DNA of 58,126 nt from an uncultured Erysipelotrichaceae bacterium (GTDB taxonomy: Bacteria > Bacillota_I > Bacilli_A > Erysipelotrichales > Erysipelotrichaceae): contig CACYNH010000012.1 of NCBI GenBank assembly GCA_902775735.1, positions 1-58,126 of the forward strand, given 5' to 3'. Position numbers and translations under genes: made by a program. Below, piece by piece: positions 6,909 to 16,138 of this stretch (its first letter is position 1; each line of letters starts with the position of its first letter). The notes under the pieces are model-generated. The model had not been told where the DNA came from and searched no databases. It saw only the letters and a program-made list of their open reading frames with translations.

Positions 6909-9900
6909 TCCGGATCACCTCGGTTCTGTTTTTATAGAACAGAACGCTTTCATTTTCTTTCTTCCTGACTTTTCTGTTGACACGGTACTGCATGGCGAAA
7001 GCGTCATACAGGAAAAGGAATACCGTATCCTTGTATTTCGGCGCGTCGAAATCCCTTGCCTGATCCGTAAGAACCGCGCACATCTGCGATTCTGAAGGAA
7101 ATTCATGATCAAACGTCACGCCGGTCCTTTTGTAGAGTTCCTCAAAGGCGGCCAGCTGTTCGCTGTCTTCACCGATGACGCACACCTTCTCTTTATGGAC
7201 GCTGAGCCAGCGGCAGTTTTTCTTGATGATGCCAAGCGGAATCCCGCTGCTGTGACAGTCCTTGAGCCTGACCGTCTCCGGCATATGAAGAAGCGTATGT
7301 TTTTCTTTTGTCCGCTTTTTCTTCATTGATTCTCTGACTGCCGCCTCAAGATCTTTTTCACCGCATTCGTAAAGACAGAATTCCTTGAGCGGCTTTCCGG
7401 TTTTTAAGCCATGGGAAGCGCGGCTGATTCCAGTTTTTTCAACAGTCTCGAGGAATCCCTGGATGTCCTGCTGTGAAGCGCCGTGGATCACATATCTGTG
7501 ATTGAGAAGCGCGAGATCGCGGTAGCTGAACGAGGAAGCGTTATTGGCAATCAGGATCATCGTCATGTTCTTTTCCTGACATTTGGCGGCGCATTTCATC
7601 AGAAGATCATGGGCGTCGGGATTCAGTTCATAGTGGGTTGAAAGATCATTGATCATCAGGAACAGATGGCTGTCATGATCCGTTCTTTTTGAAAGCAGCT
7701 GATACAGACTGTCGCATGTTTCCTCATGCACTGAGGTGCACACATCCGTGATCATCGGCGAAGAGGTAAAATTGCCGTTTTCAAGTGCCCTGATATCGTC
7801 GATGACGATGATCTCATCATCCGCTTCAGCGTTATGAAGGATTGTATGAATCAGGACACGGGTCAGATTTCTTTTTTCATAGACATCGTTTGTCACAAAT
7901 GCGTGGACCGCTTCTCGTTCCAGGATGAGATCCACATAGGCGTTATGATGGTAATCATCGATCAGCGCGAATGACCACGGCGCTTTGAGATCTTCATACG
8001 CAATGCTGACAAGAACCGGTTTCCAGAGCGGTTCCACCGGCTGCTGCGTTTTCTGGATTTCGACAATCCTGCGGATCACCTGCTTGATTTCGGTTTCCGT
8101 TTCCGACTGCAGGACGCTGCTGTCTCTGGCGATTCTGCCATTCAGGTCATAGATCACGACCGAAGTATCCACAATCCTGTTTTTGGACTGCACATAGCCG
8201 CTTCTGCCGGTTTCATAGCGCTCATCCGCCATCAGCCAGAACACGCCGGGTTCGCGGATATATGCCGCGTCTTTCCGTTTGAGCATTTCCATTGAATCCT
8301 GCGTTTCCGAAACCTTCAGGCAGATCTTGAATCTGGCGTTGGACCAGATCTGATCGGTGACGACGCCCGCCGGTTTCTGGGTGGCAAGAATCAGATGGAT
8401 GCCAAGCGCCCTGCCGACTCTTGCGATCGAGATCAGCTCACTCAGGAATTCGGGCTGTTCGGTTTTCAGCTGGGCAAACTCATCGACGATGATCACCAGC
8501 TCAGCGATCCACTCCAGACCGTATTCCGCTTTCCAGAAACGGCGGTAATCGGAAGCGTTCATGACCGGCTCATTGCACAATGACGACAGCTTCTTCATCA
8601 GCTCTTCCCGCTTGCGGCATTCAATCGAAAACTGCACAATCACTCTCTGCATGTCGTCATTGTCCAGATTTGTGAGCGTGCCGGTGATATGGGGAAGCAC
8701 ATTGTCGCCTTCGGACAGTGAGTTCATGGAACTGCTGCCCTTGAAGTCGATCAGGATAAACTGCAGGTCTTTGGGCGGATAATTCACCGCAAGCGAGAGG
8801 ATCATCGTCAGGATCAGCTCGCTTTTCCCAGAGCCGGTCGTGCCGGCGATCAGGCCGTGCGGGCCGTCTTTTTTCTCATAGAGATCAAGGATGATGTCCT
8901 CGCCTGCGTCATTGCAGCCGATCAGGGAGCGGATCCCTTTTGAAATATTGCTGGTTTTCCATCTTTTCTCGATCTGCAGCTCATCAACGTTTTTACAGCC
9001 ATGCATTTCAAGGAAAGAGAAGCTTCTGCCCTGGCGGCGCGACTGCGTGCGGGCAGGCAGGCGGCAGGCGGTTTTTGCAAGGCTCACTTCGCTTTGATCT
9101 TTGATGAATGTCATTTCACTGCCGGCGGTAAAATCGCTGACTGTGCATTCGTCCCCGCAGACGGAAATCCTGAGATCGCATTTCAGATCATTTGTGCCGG
9201 TAAAGCAGATCTGGCTCATGAACTCTGATTCATTGAAACGTCTGTTCAGCAGGTTGAAAAGAATGATATCCCTTGATTCATTGACGCAAAGATCGCACAG
9301 TTCCTGGGCGTCCTCTTCAGTAAACGCGATCATCCTTCTGCCGTCATCGCTGTAAATATGGGGCAGATCGCTGAGCCATCCCCATTCTTCCGCCTGTTCA
9401 CGGCTGAGAAAAACCGCGATCCCCGTTTCATCCGGATGCGTGCGCAGCGCAGTCTGGATGATCATCATTTCAATAAAGGCGGAATCAGCTCCTGATACGG
9501 CGATTTTTTTATAGGCGGAAAGATCAAGGATATAGGGAACTTCATGAGGTTTGAGCGCTTCTTCCCTGAACTTGGAGATTTCCTCTTCCGCCGCCGCGTC
9601 ATTGCGGATGCCTTCCTTTTCAATGATGTTGATTTTCAGGATCTCTCTGGACGAACCGAGCCTGAGATACACGTGGTCGCAGTCGGGAATCCGGAGAGTA
9701 TCGCTTTCAAGACATACCTGATACGTCTTTACAGCGTCATAGAACACCGTTTCAAGCGAATTCTGATAATTCGTGACAAACTGATCGATGGAATCAAGAA
9801 CACGTCTCAGATAGCTTCTGTAGTCCTCGTTGCGCTCCCTGATTTCCTGCCTGTGTCTTCTTTTTTCCGCAAATCTCTGCAGAGGCGTCCATAAAACAGC

Positions 9901-10734
9901 GGATACCAGCATCATCACAGGAAAGAGAAGAGAGGGAACCATTTCAATGATCTCCCTTCCCTTCTCATAGCCGTTCCAGAAGGCGATCGCGCCGCTGCCA
10001 AGAGAGGCAAACGCCATCATTAACGACGGGCCGATTGACAGAAACAGACTGCTTTTCGCCGCCTTTGCGACAGACTGGGGCGCATCGAGCTTGATGTTCA
10101 TCGTGTCCGGCGGCATCACAAACGGAATCCGCTCATAGCGCAGTTTCTTCGCGGAATGATTCCGCTGGCTGTTCTCTTTTGCTGTGTAAGGCTGCAGGCG
10201 GACCGACACCCCTGCCATCCGGTTGATCATTATGCACTCCTGCAGTAACACCGCTTTGAGTCCATAGATTTCAATCAAGTCGCCATACTGATAGTGATAC
10301 GGAGCAGCGCAGGCGTGGGAATTGACAAACAGGGTGTCTCCGGTTTCCGTGTAAACTGTCCGGGCCAGAGGATCAATCTTCCAGCATCCTTCTTCAAGAA
10401 GGTCATGGAAATAGAAGATTTCATCCTTTGGGGAAGAACCGATGGAAAACGGACGATCCGGCATTGTCCAGCAGTCATAATCCTTCCAGTTTTCTTCTCC
10501 GGCCAGAAGAATCAGATAGGCAGTTTCGCTTTTTCCGGTATCGTTGAGCCTGACGATGTTTCTTGCGGCCGGCACAAAATCCGGATCGCTTTTTAAATTC
10601 GGCGGCAAATCAAGTTTCCAGCTGCCGTTTTCCTCACTTGCAAAGCACGGATGGCCCAGAACCGTAAACCCGCATTTTCCATCTGACGCGCAGTATTCCC
10701 GGACGCTTTCTTTTTCTCTGACGAAAAGAATCAT
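6895..10734 (-). CDS. essC: EssC/YukBA-type FtsK/SpoIIIE ATPase (type VII secretion motor)
   Basis: A 1279-aa membrane ATPase, shorter than the ~1480 aa of staphylococcal EssC. Order: N-terminal FHA-like region, the clearer copy near residues 95-165; two membrane segments near 229-254 and 265-284; a linker region to ~600; ATPase domain 1 with Walker A GTTGSGKS (631-638) and Walker B VIIVDE (747-752), followed by ATQKP sensor. A second ATPase-like region begins near 915, but its P-loop position reads TNDVYEKRN (~948-956) and cannot bind nucleotide normally; it retains 'EIIVIDD'. A third, even weaker remnant fills the end. So probably one working motor domain. It drives export of WXG100 proteins. 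The ATG overlaps the lipoprotein stop (ATGA) and its 3' end overlaps yukD. Confidence 0.9.
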   Translation of the reverse strand: MILFVREKESVREYCASDGKCGFTVLGHPCFASEENGSWKLDLPPNLKSDPDFVPAARNIVRLNDTGKSETAYLILLAGEENWKDYDCWTMPDRPFSIGSSPKDEIFYFHDLLEEGCWKIDPLARTVYTETGDTLFVNSHACAAPYHYQYGDLIEIYGLKAVLLQECIMINRMAGVSVRLQPYTAKENSQRNHSAKKLRYERIPFVMPPDTMNIKLDAPQSVAKAAKSSLFLSIGPSLMMAFASLGSGAIAFWNGYEKGREIIEMVPSLLFPVMMLVSAVLWTPLQRFAEKRRHRQEIRERNEDYRSYLRRVLDSIDQFVTNYQNSLETVFYDAVKTYQVCLESDTLRIPDCDHVYLRLGSSREILKINIIEKEGIRNDAAAEEEISKFREEALKPHEVPYILDLSAYKKIAVSGADSAFIEMMIIQTALRTHPDETGIAVFLSREQAEEWGWLSDLPHIYSDDGRRMIAFTEEDAQELCDLCVNESRDIILFNLLNRRFNESEFMSQICFTGTNDLKCDLRISVCGDECTVSDFTAGSEMTFIKDQSEVSLAKTACRLPARTQSRRQGRSFSFLEMHGCKNVDELQIEKRWKTSNISKGIRSLIGCNDAGEDIILDLYEKKDGPHGLIAGTTGSGKSELILTMILSLAVNYPPKDLQFILIDFKGSSSMNSLSEGDNVLPHITGTLTNLDNDDMQRVIVQFSIECRKREELMKKLSSLCNEPVMNASDYRRFWKAEYGLEWIAELVIIVDEFAQLKTEQPEFLSELISIARVGRALGIHLILATQKPAGVVTDQIWSNARFKICLKVSETQDSMEMLKRKDAAYIREPGVFWLMADERYETGRSGYVQSKNRIVDTSVVIYDLNGRIARDSSVLQSETETEIKQVIRRIVEIQKTQQPVEPLWKPVLVSIAYEDLKAPWSFALIDDYHHNAYVDLILEREAVHAFVTNDVYEKRNLTRVLIHTILHNAEADDEIIVIDDIRALENGNFTSSPMITDVCTSVHEETCDSLYQLLSKRTDHDSHLFLMINDLSTHYELNPDAHDLLMKCAAKCQEKNMTMILIANNASSFSYRDLALLNHRYVIHGASQQDIQGFLETVEKTGISRASHGLKTGKPLKEFCLYECGEKDLEAAVRESMKKKRTKEKHTLLHMPETVRLKDCHSSGIPLGIIKKNCRWLSVHKEKVCVIGEDSEQLAAFEELYKRTGVTFDHEFPSESQMCAVLTDQARDFDAPKYKDTVFLFLYDAFAMQYRVNRKVRKKENESVLFYKNRTEVIRIAEE

Positions 10735-12836
10735 GAGCTTACGCTTGGCACCATGATATTGCAGTAAATGAACGTTTCATTATCCGGCGTGGCAATGGTG
10801 ATGATGGCGCTGCCGGGTGAATGGCCGGTGACAGTCAGGCCGCTGACGGAAGCTACGGAAGGATCAGAGGAGCTGATGCGCAGATCGCTTACGGATATGC
10901 CTTCGGGCAGACCGACGATGGAGATTGACTTTGTTTCGCCCGGTTTGACCGCCATGGCGTAGTTTTCAATCGCGATCTTGTCTTTTGCCTCGATGGTTTC
11001 CCGTTCTTCCTTTTTCTTTCTGTTTTTCCTTGTGCAGGAAGGAACCTGCTGCCAGTTTTCATAATGAGCGTTTCCGGCCGGGAAAATCGGCGCGTTATTG
11101 TCATCAAGCAGCTCAAGATTCCAGTTGAAACCGATTTTGCCAAGGACGGAATCCTTTGAGTTCAGTTCAATATCGAAGATCCAGTGTCCGCTCGCATCCG
11201 CGCAAACCATGACATCGTCCGCGATGGCGGCCAGTTCATCCGCAAGATCCGCGGGAGAGTCGATCGCAGTGCTCTGTTTCTGTCCTGCGTCGTCATACAT
11301 ATGGACGGTTGTTTTCACTGCTACATCAGCGCCTGCCTTGATTCCGGCGTCCGCCAGTGTCATGCCAAGGCCTTTGACGCCCACCGTAAGGCCCGCCGTA
11401 ACCGCGGTATCCGCTTTGACCATACAGTCAGCTTTCTTGTCACAATCGTTGTAACAGCGCTTCGCTCCGTCCACTGTTTCAAATCCGAGTGAATGTTCCT
11501 GCGTCAGAACAATCTCGGCTTTTCCTGATGTCGAGATCTGAAGATTCACCTGGAGAGTCACGCATGCGGTCGGGATGCCGAGAACCGGAATTTTGATTTC
11601 CGCAAGCGGCAGCGTGGTTTTTTCCGCCGCGTCCTGAGTTGTCATAAATGATCCCAGGGACGAAAAGAAATTGTCTTTATCGATTTTGGCGAAATCGCCG
11701 ACAAGCTTGTTTTTGTAATCTGTTTTAACGCCATATGTCTGGCTGGTTGTGTAGGAGAGATTGAGATATTCCTTTTCAGCTCTGTGAAATAAGAAATTGA
11801 GATCCATATCAAGCTTGACGCCGCTCAGCTTGATTGTTGAATAGACTTTTGTGTGATCTCCCTTTTTTTTCGCAATGTCAAACGTGCAGCTGGAAGGCGC
11901 TTTGGTTAGCGTGACATCATATCCGTTGATTTCAAACGTCATCTTGCTGGACTCTTTTGCCATGAATGAAAAATACGGATCGGAGATACTGCCGGTTTCA
12001 TTGCCATCCGGAAGTTTCTCACCGCCAACCCAGAACTCCGCTTCCTCGAAATTGAGTTCCTGGCTTCCTTTCATGCGGAATGATTCGGCTTCCTCAAGAA
12101 TGTCGAAATCACGCATCTTCACTTCATTTCCATCCACCTCTTCCACAAGCATCATGTGGTCATCCATTCCTTCTGACCAATAGACCAGATCCCCTTCTTT
12201 CAAAGGCACATCATCCGGGAAAACGGCTGTCCCGGTTTCCTCATCAAAGGAGACGGGCTCGGTTTCGATCAGGTCGCGGGGTTCGCCATCCCACACGATT
12301 TCCATTGTGGGGGTGCCGAGTTCTTTGTGGTTGATGTAGGAAACCGCCTGATCAAGACATTTGAGGGCTTCATCCCTGTCCATTGTCTTCTTCGGCTGGA
12401 ACATTCCTCTGTGATCGGTCGTGAGCAGGCCGCAGGACACGGCGGAAGCGACCTGTTTTGTGAACATTGTTTTTGAAATATCTTTGATCGCTGATGTGTT
12501 TCCTTCAGGAATATCGCGCATCAGGTTCATTAATGTAAAGGCAGTCCATTCTCTTGTCAGCACCTCGTCCGGCTCAAAAGGATAAGCCGGATCGAGGATC
12601 TTCCATTCAACAGCGGCCTGAACCGCATTGAAGTGTTCAGACCGCTCATTGATATTGAGGTAATAGGGCTGATCTTCCGTATGGCTGAGCATGCCTGCCT
12701 TTTCGGTCATCAGCGCAATCCATTCCCCTTTTGTGATACTGCTGACAGAGTCTTTGCGGCATCCTGTCACGGTGACAGTCAGTATCATTGCCGCCAGAAA
12801 GAGAACGGCCTTTTTAAGACTGCATGCCGGCCGCAT
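10731..12836 (-). CDS. large lipoprotein of the WXG100/EssC operon (SLH-like and Big2-like)
   Basis: A 701-aa exported protein. The signal peptide ends in a lipobox, V-T-G-C with Cys26, so it is likely anchored to the outer face of the membrane. Residues ~33-172 look like two or three S-layer-homology-type modules ('ITKGEWIALM', 'LTREWTAFTLMN', 'MDRDEALKCLDQA'). The middle ~350 residues are beta-rich with several cysteines and are unrecognised. Residues ~620-701 resemble a bacterial Ig-like (Big2) domain ('VKPGETKSISI', 'SSDPSVASVSG'). It sits between the WXG100 genes and essC, overlapping the former by 23 bases and the latter by 4, exactly where EssA/EssB/EsaA genes would be expected. It may replace their extracellular functions or be a wall-bound channel extension. 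This is inference; the function is unknown. Confidence 0.7.
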   Translation of the reverse strand: MRPACSLKKAVLFLAAMILTVTVTGCRKDSVSSITKGEWIALMTEKAGMLSHTEDQPYYLNINERSEHFNAVQAAVEWKILDPAYPFEPDEVLTREWTAFTLMNLMRDIPEGNTSAIKDISKTMFTKQVASAVSCGLLTTDHRGMFQPKKTMDRDEALKCLDQAVSYINHKELGTPTMEIVWDGEPRDLIETEPVSFDEETGTAVFPDDVPLKEGDLVYWSEGMDDHMMLVEEVDGNEVKMRDFDILEEAESFRMKGSQELNFEEAEFWVGGEKLPDGNETGSISDPYFSFMAKESSKMTFEINGYDVTLTKAPSSCTFDIAKKKGDHTKVYSTIKLSGVKLDMDLNFLFHRAEKEYLNLSYTTSQTYGVKTDYKNKLVGDFAKIDKDNFFSSLGSFMTTQDAAEKTTLPLAEIKIPVLGIPTACVTLQVNLQISTSGKAEIVLTQEHSLGFETVDGAKRCYNDCDKKADCMVKADTAVTAGLTVGVKGLGMTLADAGIKAGADVAVKTTVHMYDDAGQKQSTAIDSPADLADELAAIADDVMVCADASGHWIFDIELNSKDSVLGKIGFNWNLELLDDNNAPIFPAGNAHYENWQQVPSCTRKNRKKKEERETIEAKDKIAIENYAMAVKPGETKSISIVGLPEGISVSDLRISSSDPSVASVSGLTVTGHSPGSAIITIATPDNETFIYCNIMVPSVSS

Positions 12837-13113
12837 TGGATGTGACGGTGGTTTCCAGACTATCGTAATTGGATACTGTCATATCAAGATAGTTCACATA
12901 ACCGTCAATCGCGCTCTTCAGTTTGTCGAATCTTCCCGCAAACACATTGAATCGGCTGCGGATCTCTTCGGAACCTTCGGATTCCCATGAGGCGGAGAGG
13001 GAATCCATGATGCGTTTCATCTGATTGAGCTCCTCATACATCTGCTCACCGAGTGAGCGGAGTTTTGACGAGGTATCGGATACTTCCGCAAGTGAAATGT
13101 TGATTGAACTCAT
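12814..13113 (-). CDS. WXG100 family protein with variant WES turn
   Basis: A 99-aa helical hairpin protein of ESAT-6/WXG100 size. The turn between helices reads SASWESEG with Trp43; the usual W-x-G is W-E-S here, with a Gly two residues later. The C-terminal helix contains NYDSLE, fitting the YxxxD/E export signal of type VII substrates. It is likely a secreted partner of the neighbouring WXG100 protein, or a structural substrate needed for EssC activation. SD and start are good; it lies 16 bases after the sister gene and its 3' end overlaps the lipoprotein gene. Confidence 0.85.
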   Translation of the reverse strand: MSSINISLAEVSDTSSKLRSLGEQMYEELNQMKRIMDSLSASWESEGSEEIRSRFNVFAGRFDKLKSAIDGYVNYLDMTVSNYDSLETTVTSNAAGMQS

Positions 13114-13129
13114 TTAGTTTTTCCTCCTT

Positions 13130-13426
13130 TCACGCAAGTCTGGCTGCCTGGCTGGCAAGCTCTTCCTGTGTTTCCCTGTAGGCACGGGATGAATTCCTCA
13201 GGAATTCGATGTACTGGGTGCACAGGAGCGAGAGCTGTCTGCAGTCGGCATGGTAGCCGGTTACCTTGGAAGTGAATTCCGCGGTTTCCTTCCCCTGCCA
13301 TGAGGCAGACATTGCGTCTACGGTACTCATAAGTTCCTCAGTGTTGCGCATGTAGTTTTCGTTTTCTTCCTCCATGCGCGCGGCGGCAGAGTCAAGCGAC
13401 TCGTAATCAACGACGATTCGTTTCAT
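13130..13426 (-). CDS. WXG100 family protein
   Basis: A 98-aa protein with canonical SASWQG (Trp43-Gln-Gly45) between two predicted amphipathic helices, the diagnostic WXG100 pattern. An unusual feature is a pair of cysteines, C62 and C69, on the second helix one to two turns apart. The tail 'SRAYRETQEE' lacks a perfect YxxxD/E but has Y followed by acidic residues. First gene of the five-gene secretion operon, with a strong AAAGGAGG SD before the ATG at 13426. Probably forms a homo- or heterodimer with the next gene product. Confidence 0.9.
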   Translation of the reverse strand: MKRIVVDYESLDSAAARMEEENENYMRNTEELMSTVDAMSASWQGKETAEFTSKVTGYHADCRQLSLLCTQYIEFLRNSSRAYRETQEELASQAARLA

Positions 13427-13500
13427 TCGCGAATCCTCCTTTCACCATTCTTATTGGCACCGGTTTTTGCGGATTCCCCGAAAAAAAGTTCAGAAAAAGA

Positions 13501-13542
13501 TAAAAAAAGATCTTTCCGGGTTATCCCTATGGAAAGATCTTT
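13501..13542 (-). terminator. terminator of the rimP-rbfA operon
   Basis: A 12-bp stem AAAGATCTTTCC (13506-13517) / GGAAAGATCTTT (13531-13542) with an inner GGG/CCC pairing. On the minus strand it is followed by seven T residues and further T-runs. It ends rbfA transcription and separates it from the WXG100 operon. Confidence 0.9.
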
Positions 13543-13571
13543 GCGGTAAATCAGTTTTTATAAGCTGCGGA

Positions 13572-13958
13572 TTATTCTTCTGTTTCTTCCTCTTCAATGA
13601 TTTCTTCCGGCTCATCGTCCTTATGGATCTGACGGATGATCTCATCGATGTGGCGGCCGTGTTCCTCGGTTTCGTCGATGACGAATGTGAGTTCCGGCGT
13701 CCGGCGGATGGAGAGCCGCTGGGAAAGCTGGGAACGGATGAATCCCTTTGCCCTGTTCAGCGCTTTGAGTCCGGCCTGGGCTCTGGGGTTTTTGCCGAGG
13801 AATGTGCAGTAGATTTTGGCATAGCTGTGGTCGTTGGAAACCTCAACGTCGGTGATTGTGACAAAACCGACGTCGGCGTCCTTGACTTCAAACTGGATGA
13901 TGTCGGAGATATTCTTGCGGATAATGCCTTCCAGCCGCTTCTGTTTGACGCTGCTCAT
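13572..13958 (-). CDS. rbfA: 30S ribosome-binding factor A
   Basis: A 128-aa KH-fold factor that binds immature 30S subunits and helps 16S 5'-end maturation. The start 'KQKRLEGIIRKNISDII' and the central 'VSNDHSYAKIYCTFLG', 'RAKGFIRSQLSQRLSIRRTPELTFVIDET' are family hallmarks. The last ~15 residues are nearly all acidic (EPEEIIEEEETEE), an ordinary but marked tail. The gene ends the operon, 6 bases after infB, and is followed by a strong terminator. Confidence 0.95.
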   Translation of the reverse strand: MSSVKQKRLEGIIRKNISDIIQFEVKDADVGFVTITDVEVSNDHSYAKIYCTFLGKNPRAQAGLKALNRAKGFIRSQLSQRLSIRRTPELTFVIDETEEHGRHIDEIIRQIHKDDEPEEIIEEEETEE

Positions 13959-13964
13959 AGGCGT

Positions 13965-15827
13965 TTACTCCACGGGTACCTGCTGTTCCACGTAAGCTTC
14001 GATTGTATCGCCGACTTTGATGTCGTTGTAATTCTCAATGGTGATACCGCATTCGTAGCCGTTGAGAACTTCCCTGGCGTCATCCTTGAAACGCTTGAGT
14101 GAGCCGAGTCTGCCTGTATAAATGACAATACCGTCGCGGATCAGACGGATGCCGCAGGTGTTTGTCAGTTTGCCGTCGGTGACCATACAGCCGCCGATGG
14201 TGCCGATTCTGGAAGCTCTGTAGGTTTCCCTGACTTCCGCCTGGCCGATGACAACCTCTTCGTAAACAGGCTCGAGCATACCCTTCATGGCGAGTTCCAT
14301 TTCCTCTGTCGCCTTGTAGATAATGTTATGCAGACGGATTTCAACGCCTGATTCCTCCGCTTTCTTGCGGATGTTGGCGTCAGGTCTGACATTGAAGCCG
14401 ATGATCATGGCTTTGGACGCGCTAGCCAGCATGATATCGGATTCGGTAATCGCGCCGGCTGTGGCGTGAATGACATTGACGCTGACACCGGAAACGTCCA
14501 GCTTCTCCATGGAGCTCTTGACCGCTTCGGCGGAACCCTGGACATCGGCTTTGATGATGATCGGGATTTCCTTGATATCGCCGGCCTCGATGTGCTGGGA
14601 AAGGTCTTCCAGGCTCATCGCTGTGGTCTTGCGTCTGTCAGCTTCAATCTTTCTTCTGCGTCTTCTGTCCGCGATCGCGCGGGCGTCTTTTTCGTTGTCG
14701 AAGTTGCGGAACAGATCGCCTGCCTCCGGAACTTCGTTCAGACCGATGATTTCAACAGGAGTGGCAGGTCCTGCTTCCTTGAGTTCATGGGAATTTTCGT
14801 CGATCATCTTTCTGATCTTGCCGAAAGATGTGCCGACGACGACAGGATCGCCCTGTCTTAATGTGCCGTTCTGAACAAGCAATGTCGCGACAGGACCTCT
14901 GCCCTTGTCGAGTTTTGCCTCAATGACGGTTCCGGTTGCCACATGGGTGGGATCCGCCTTGAGTTCCTTGACGTCAGCGACTGTCAGGATGGTTTCCAGC
15001 AGTTCTTCAATACCGTCGCCTTTTTTGGCGGAGGTGTTGACGAAGATTGTGTCGCCGCCCCACTCTTCCGGCATGATGCCGAGTTCGCTCATCTCATTCT
15101 TGACTCTGTCGGGATTTGCGTCTGGACGGTCCATCTTGTTTACAGCGACGATGATCGGAACATCTGCCGCTTTGGCGTGGTCGATCGCTTCTCTTGTCTG
15201 GGGCATGACGCCGTCGTCAGCCGCGACAACGATAACCGCGATGTCGGTAACGCTGGCGCCGCGGGCACGCATGGCGGTGAACGCCTCATGGCCCGGGGTA
15301 TCCAGGAATGTGACCTTGCGGCCGTCAACGACGACCTGGTAGGCACCGATCGCCTGGGTAATGCCGCCGGCTTCCCCGGCCGCTACCTGTGTTCTTCTGA
15401 TTGTGTCAAGCAGTGTTGTCTTGCCATGGTCGACGTGACCCATGATGGTGACAACAGGCGGACGTTCAGTGAGATTTGCCGGATCTGATTCCTCATCGAT
15501 CTCCAGACTGTCCTCCTCACGTTCCTTGACTTTGGTGGGCTCGATATCGTAGCCGATGCAGACGAGTTCGACCATTTCATCATCAAGCGCCGAGTTGATT
15601 GTGACCATCTGACCTTCCATGAAGAGTGTCTTGATGATCTCGCTTGACTGACGGCCGATCTTTTCCGCAAGCTCGCCGACGGTAATCCCGTCCGTATATT
15701 CAATTGCGTGAATATCCGCTGCGCGGCGGCTGTTATTGCCGGAGAAATTGCGGTTTCTGTTATCGTTCTTTCTCCTGGCGTTGTTTTTGGCACCGCCTTT
15801 TCCTGCCGGTTTGCTCTTTTTCGCCAT
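13965..15827 (-). CDS. infB: translation initiation factor IF-2
   Basis: A 620-aa GTPase that brings fMet-tRNA to the 30S subunit and promotes subunit joining. The short N-terminal region is basic and Asn/Arg-rich, followed by an IF-2N module ('[22 protein letters not shown]'). G-motifs: GHVDHGKT (G1), DTPGHEAF (G3), NKMD (G4). Domains II, III and the fMet-binding C2 domain follow. It is on the short side for the family because the N-terminal extension is reduced. It lies in the standard nusA-ylxR-infB-rbfA order. Confidence 0.97.
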   Translation of the reverse strand: MAKKSKPAGKGGAKNNARRKNDNRNRNFSGNNSRRAADIHAIEYTDGITVGELAEKIGRQSSEIIKTLFMEGQMVTINSALDDEMVELVCIGYDIEPTKVKEREEDSLEIDEESDPANLTERPPVVTIMGHVDHGKTTLLDTIRRTQVAAGEAGGITQAIGAYQVVVDGRKVTFLDTPGHEAFTAMRARGASVTDIAVIVVAADDGVMPQTREAIDHAKAADVPIIVAVNKMDRPDANPDRVKNEMSELGIMPEEWGGDTIFVNTSAKKGDGIEELLETILTVADVKELKADPTHVATGTVIEAKLDKGRGPVATLLVQNGTLRQGDPVVVGTSFGKIRKMIDENSHELKEAGPATPVEIIGLNEVPEAGDLFRNFDNEKDARAIADRRRRRKIEADRRKTTAMSLEDLSQHIEAGDIKEIPIIIKADVQGSAEAVKSSMEKLDVSGVSVNVIHATAGAITESDIMLASASKAMIIGFNVRPDANIRKKAEESGVEIRLHNIIYKATEEMELAMKGMLEPVYEEVVIGQAEVRETYRASRIGTIGGCMVTDGKLTNTCGIRLIRDGIVIYTGRLGSLKRFKDDAREVLNGYECGITIENYNDIKVGDTIEAYVEQQVPVE

Positions 15828-15868
15828 ACATTACCTCCTTTGCAATAGCTTCAAGAAGCAGTGTGCGT

Positions 15869-16135
15869 TTATGACTGCTGCGCTGCTGCTGCTTCTATTT
15901 CCTGCCAGAACTCTTCCGGAATCTTCATTTCCAGTGCGGCTTCCAGGGAACCTTTCTTCCGCGCGAGTTTCACGGCTTCGGGATCTTTTTTCAGATATGC
16001 GCCATGACCGTTGGTGCGCCCGGTCCTGTCAATTGCCAGCTCTCCCTCGGGCGTACGGACAACCCGGAGAAGTTCCTTTTTCGGGAACCTCTCGTTGGTT
16101 GCGACGCATTTTCTCATAGGAATCTTTCTGGGCAT
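15869..16135 (-). CDS. ylxR: YlxR/RnpM family RNA-binding protein
   Basis: An 88-aa YlxR-family (DUF448) protein. The signature 'PMRKCVATNERFPKKELLRVV' and 'DRTGRTNGHGAYL' match the GRGAY-type RNA-binding patch. In B. subtilis the homologue has been reported to bind RNase P RNA and other RNAs (RnpM). It sits 3 bases after nusA. The L7Ae-like YlxQ gene that normally lies between ylxR and infB is missing here, since only 41 bases separate the two. Confidence 0.9.
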   Translation of the reverse strand: MPRKIPMRKCVATNERFPKKELLRVVRTPEGELAIDRTGRTNGHGAYLKKDPEAVKLARKKGSLEAALEMKIPEEFWQEIEAAAAQQS

Positions 16136-16138
16136 GGC

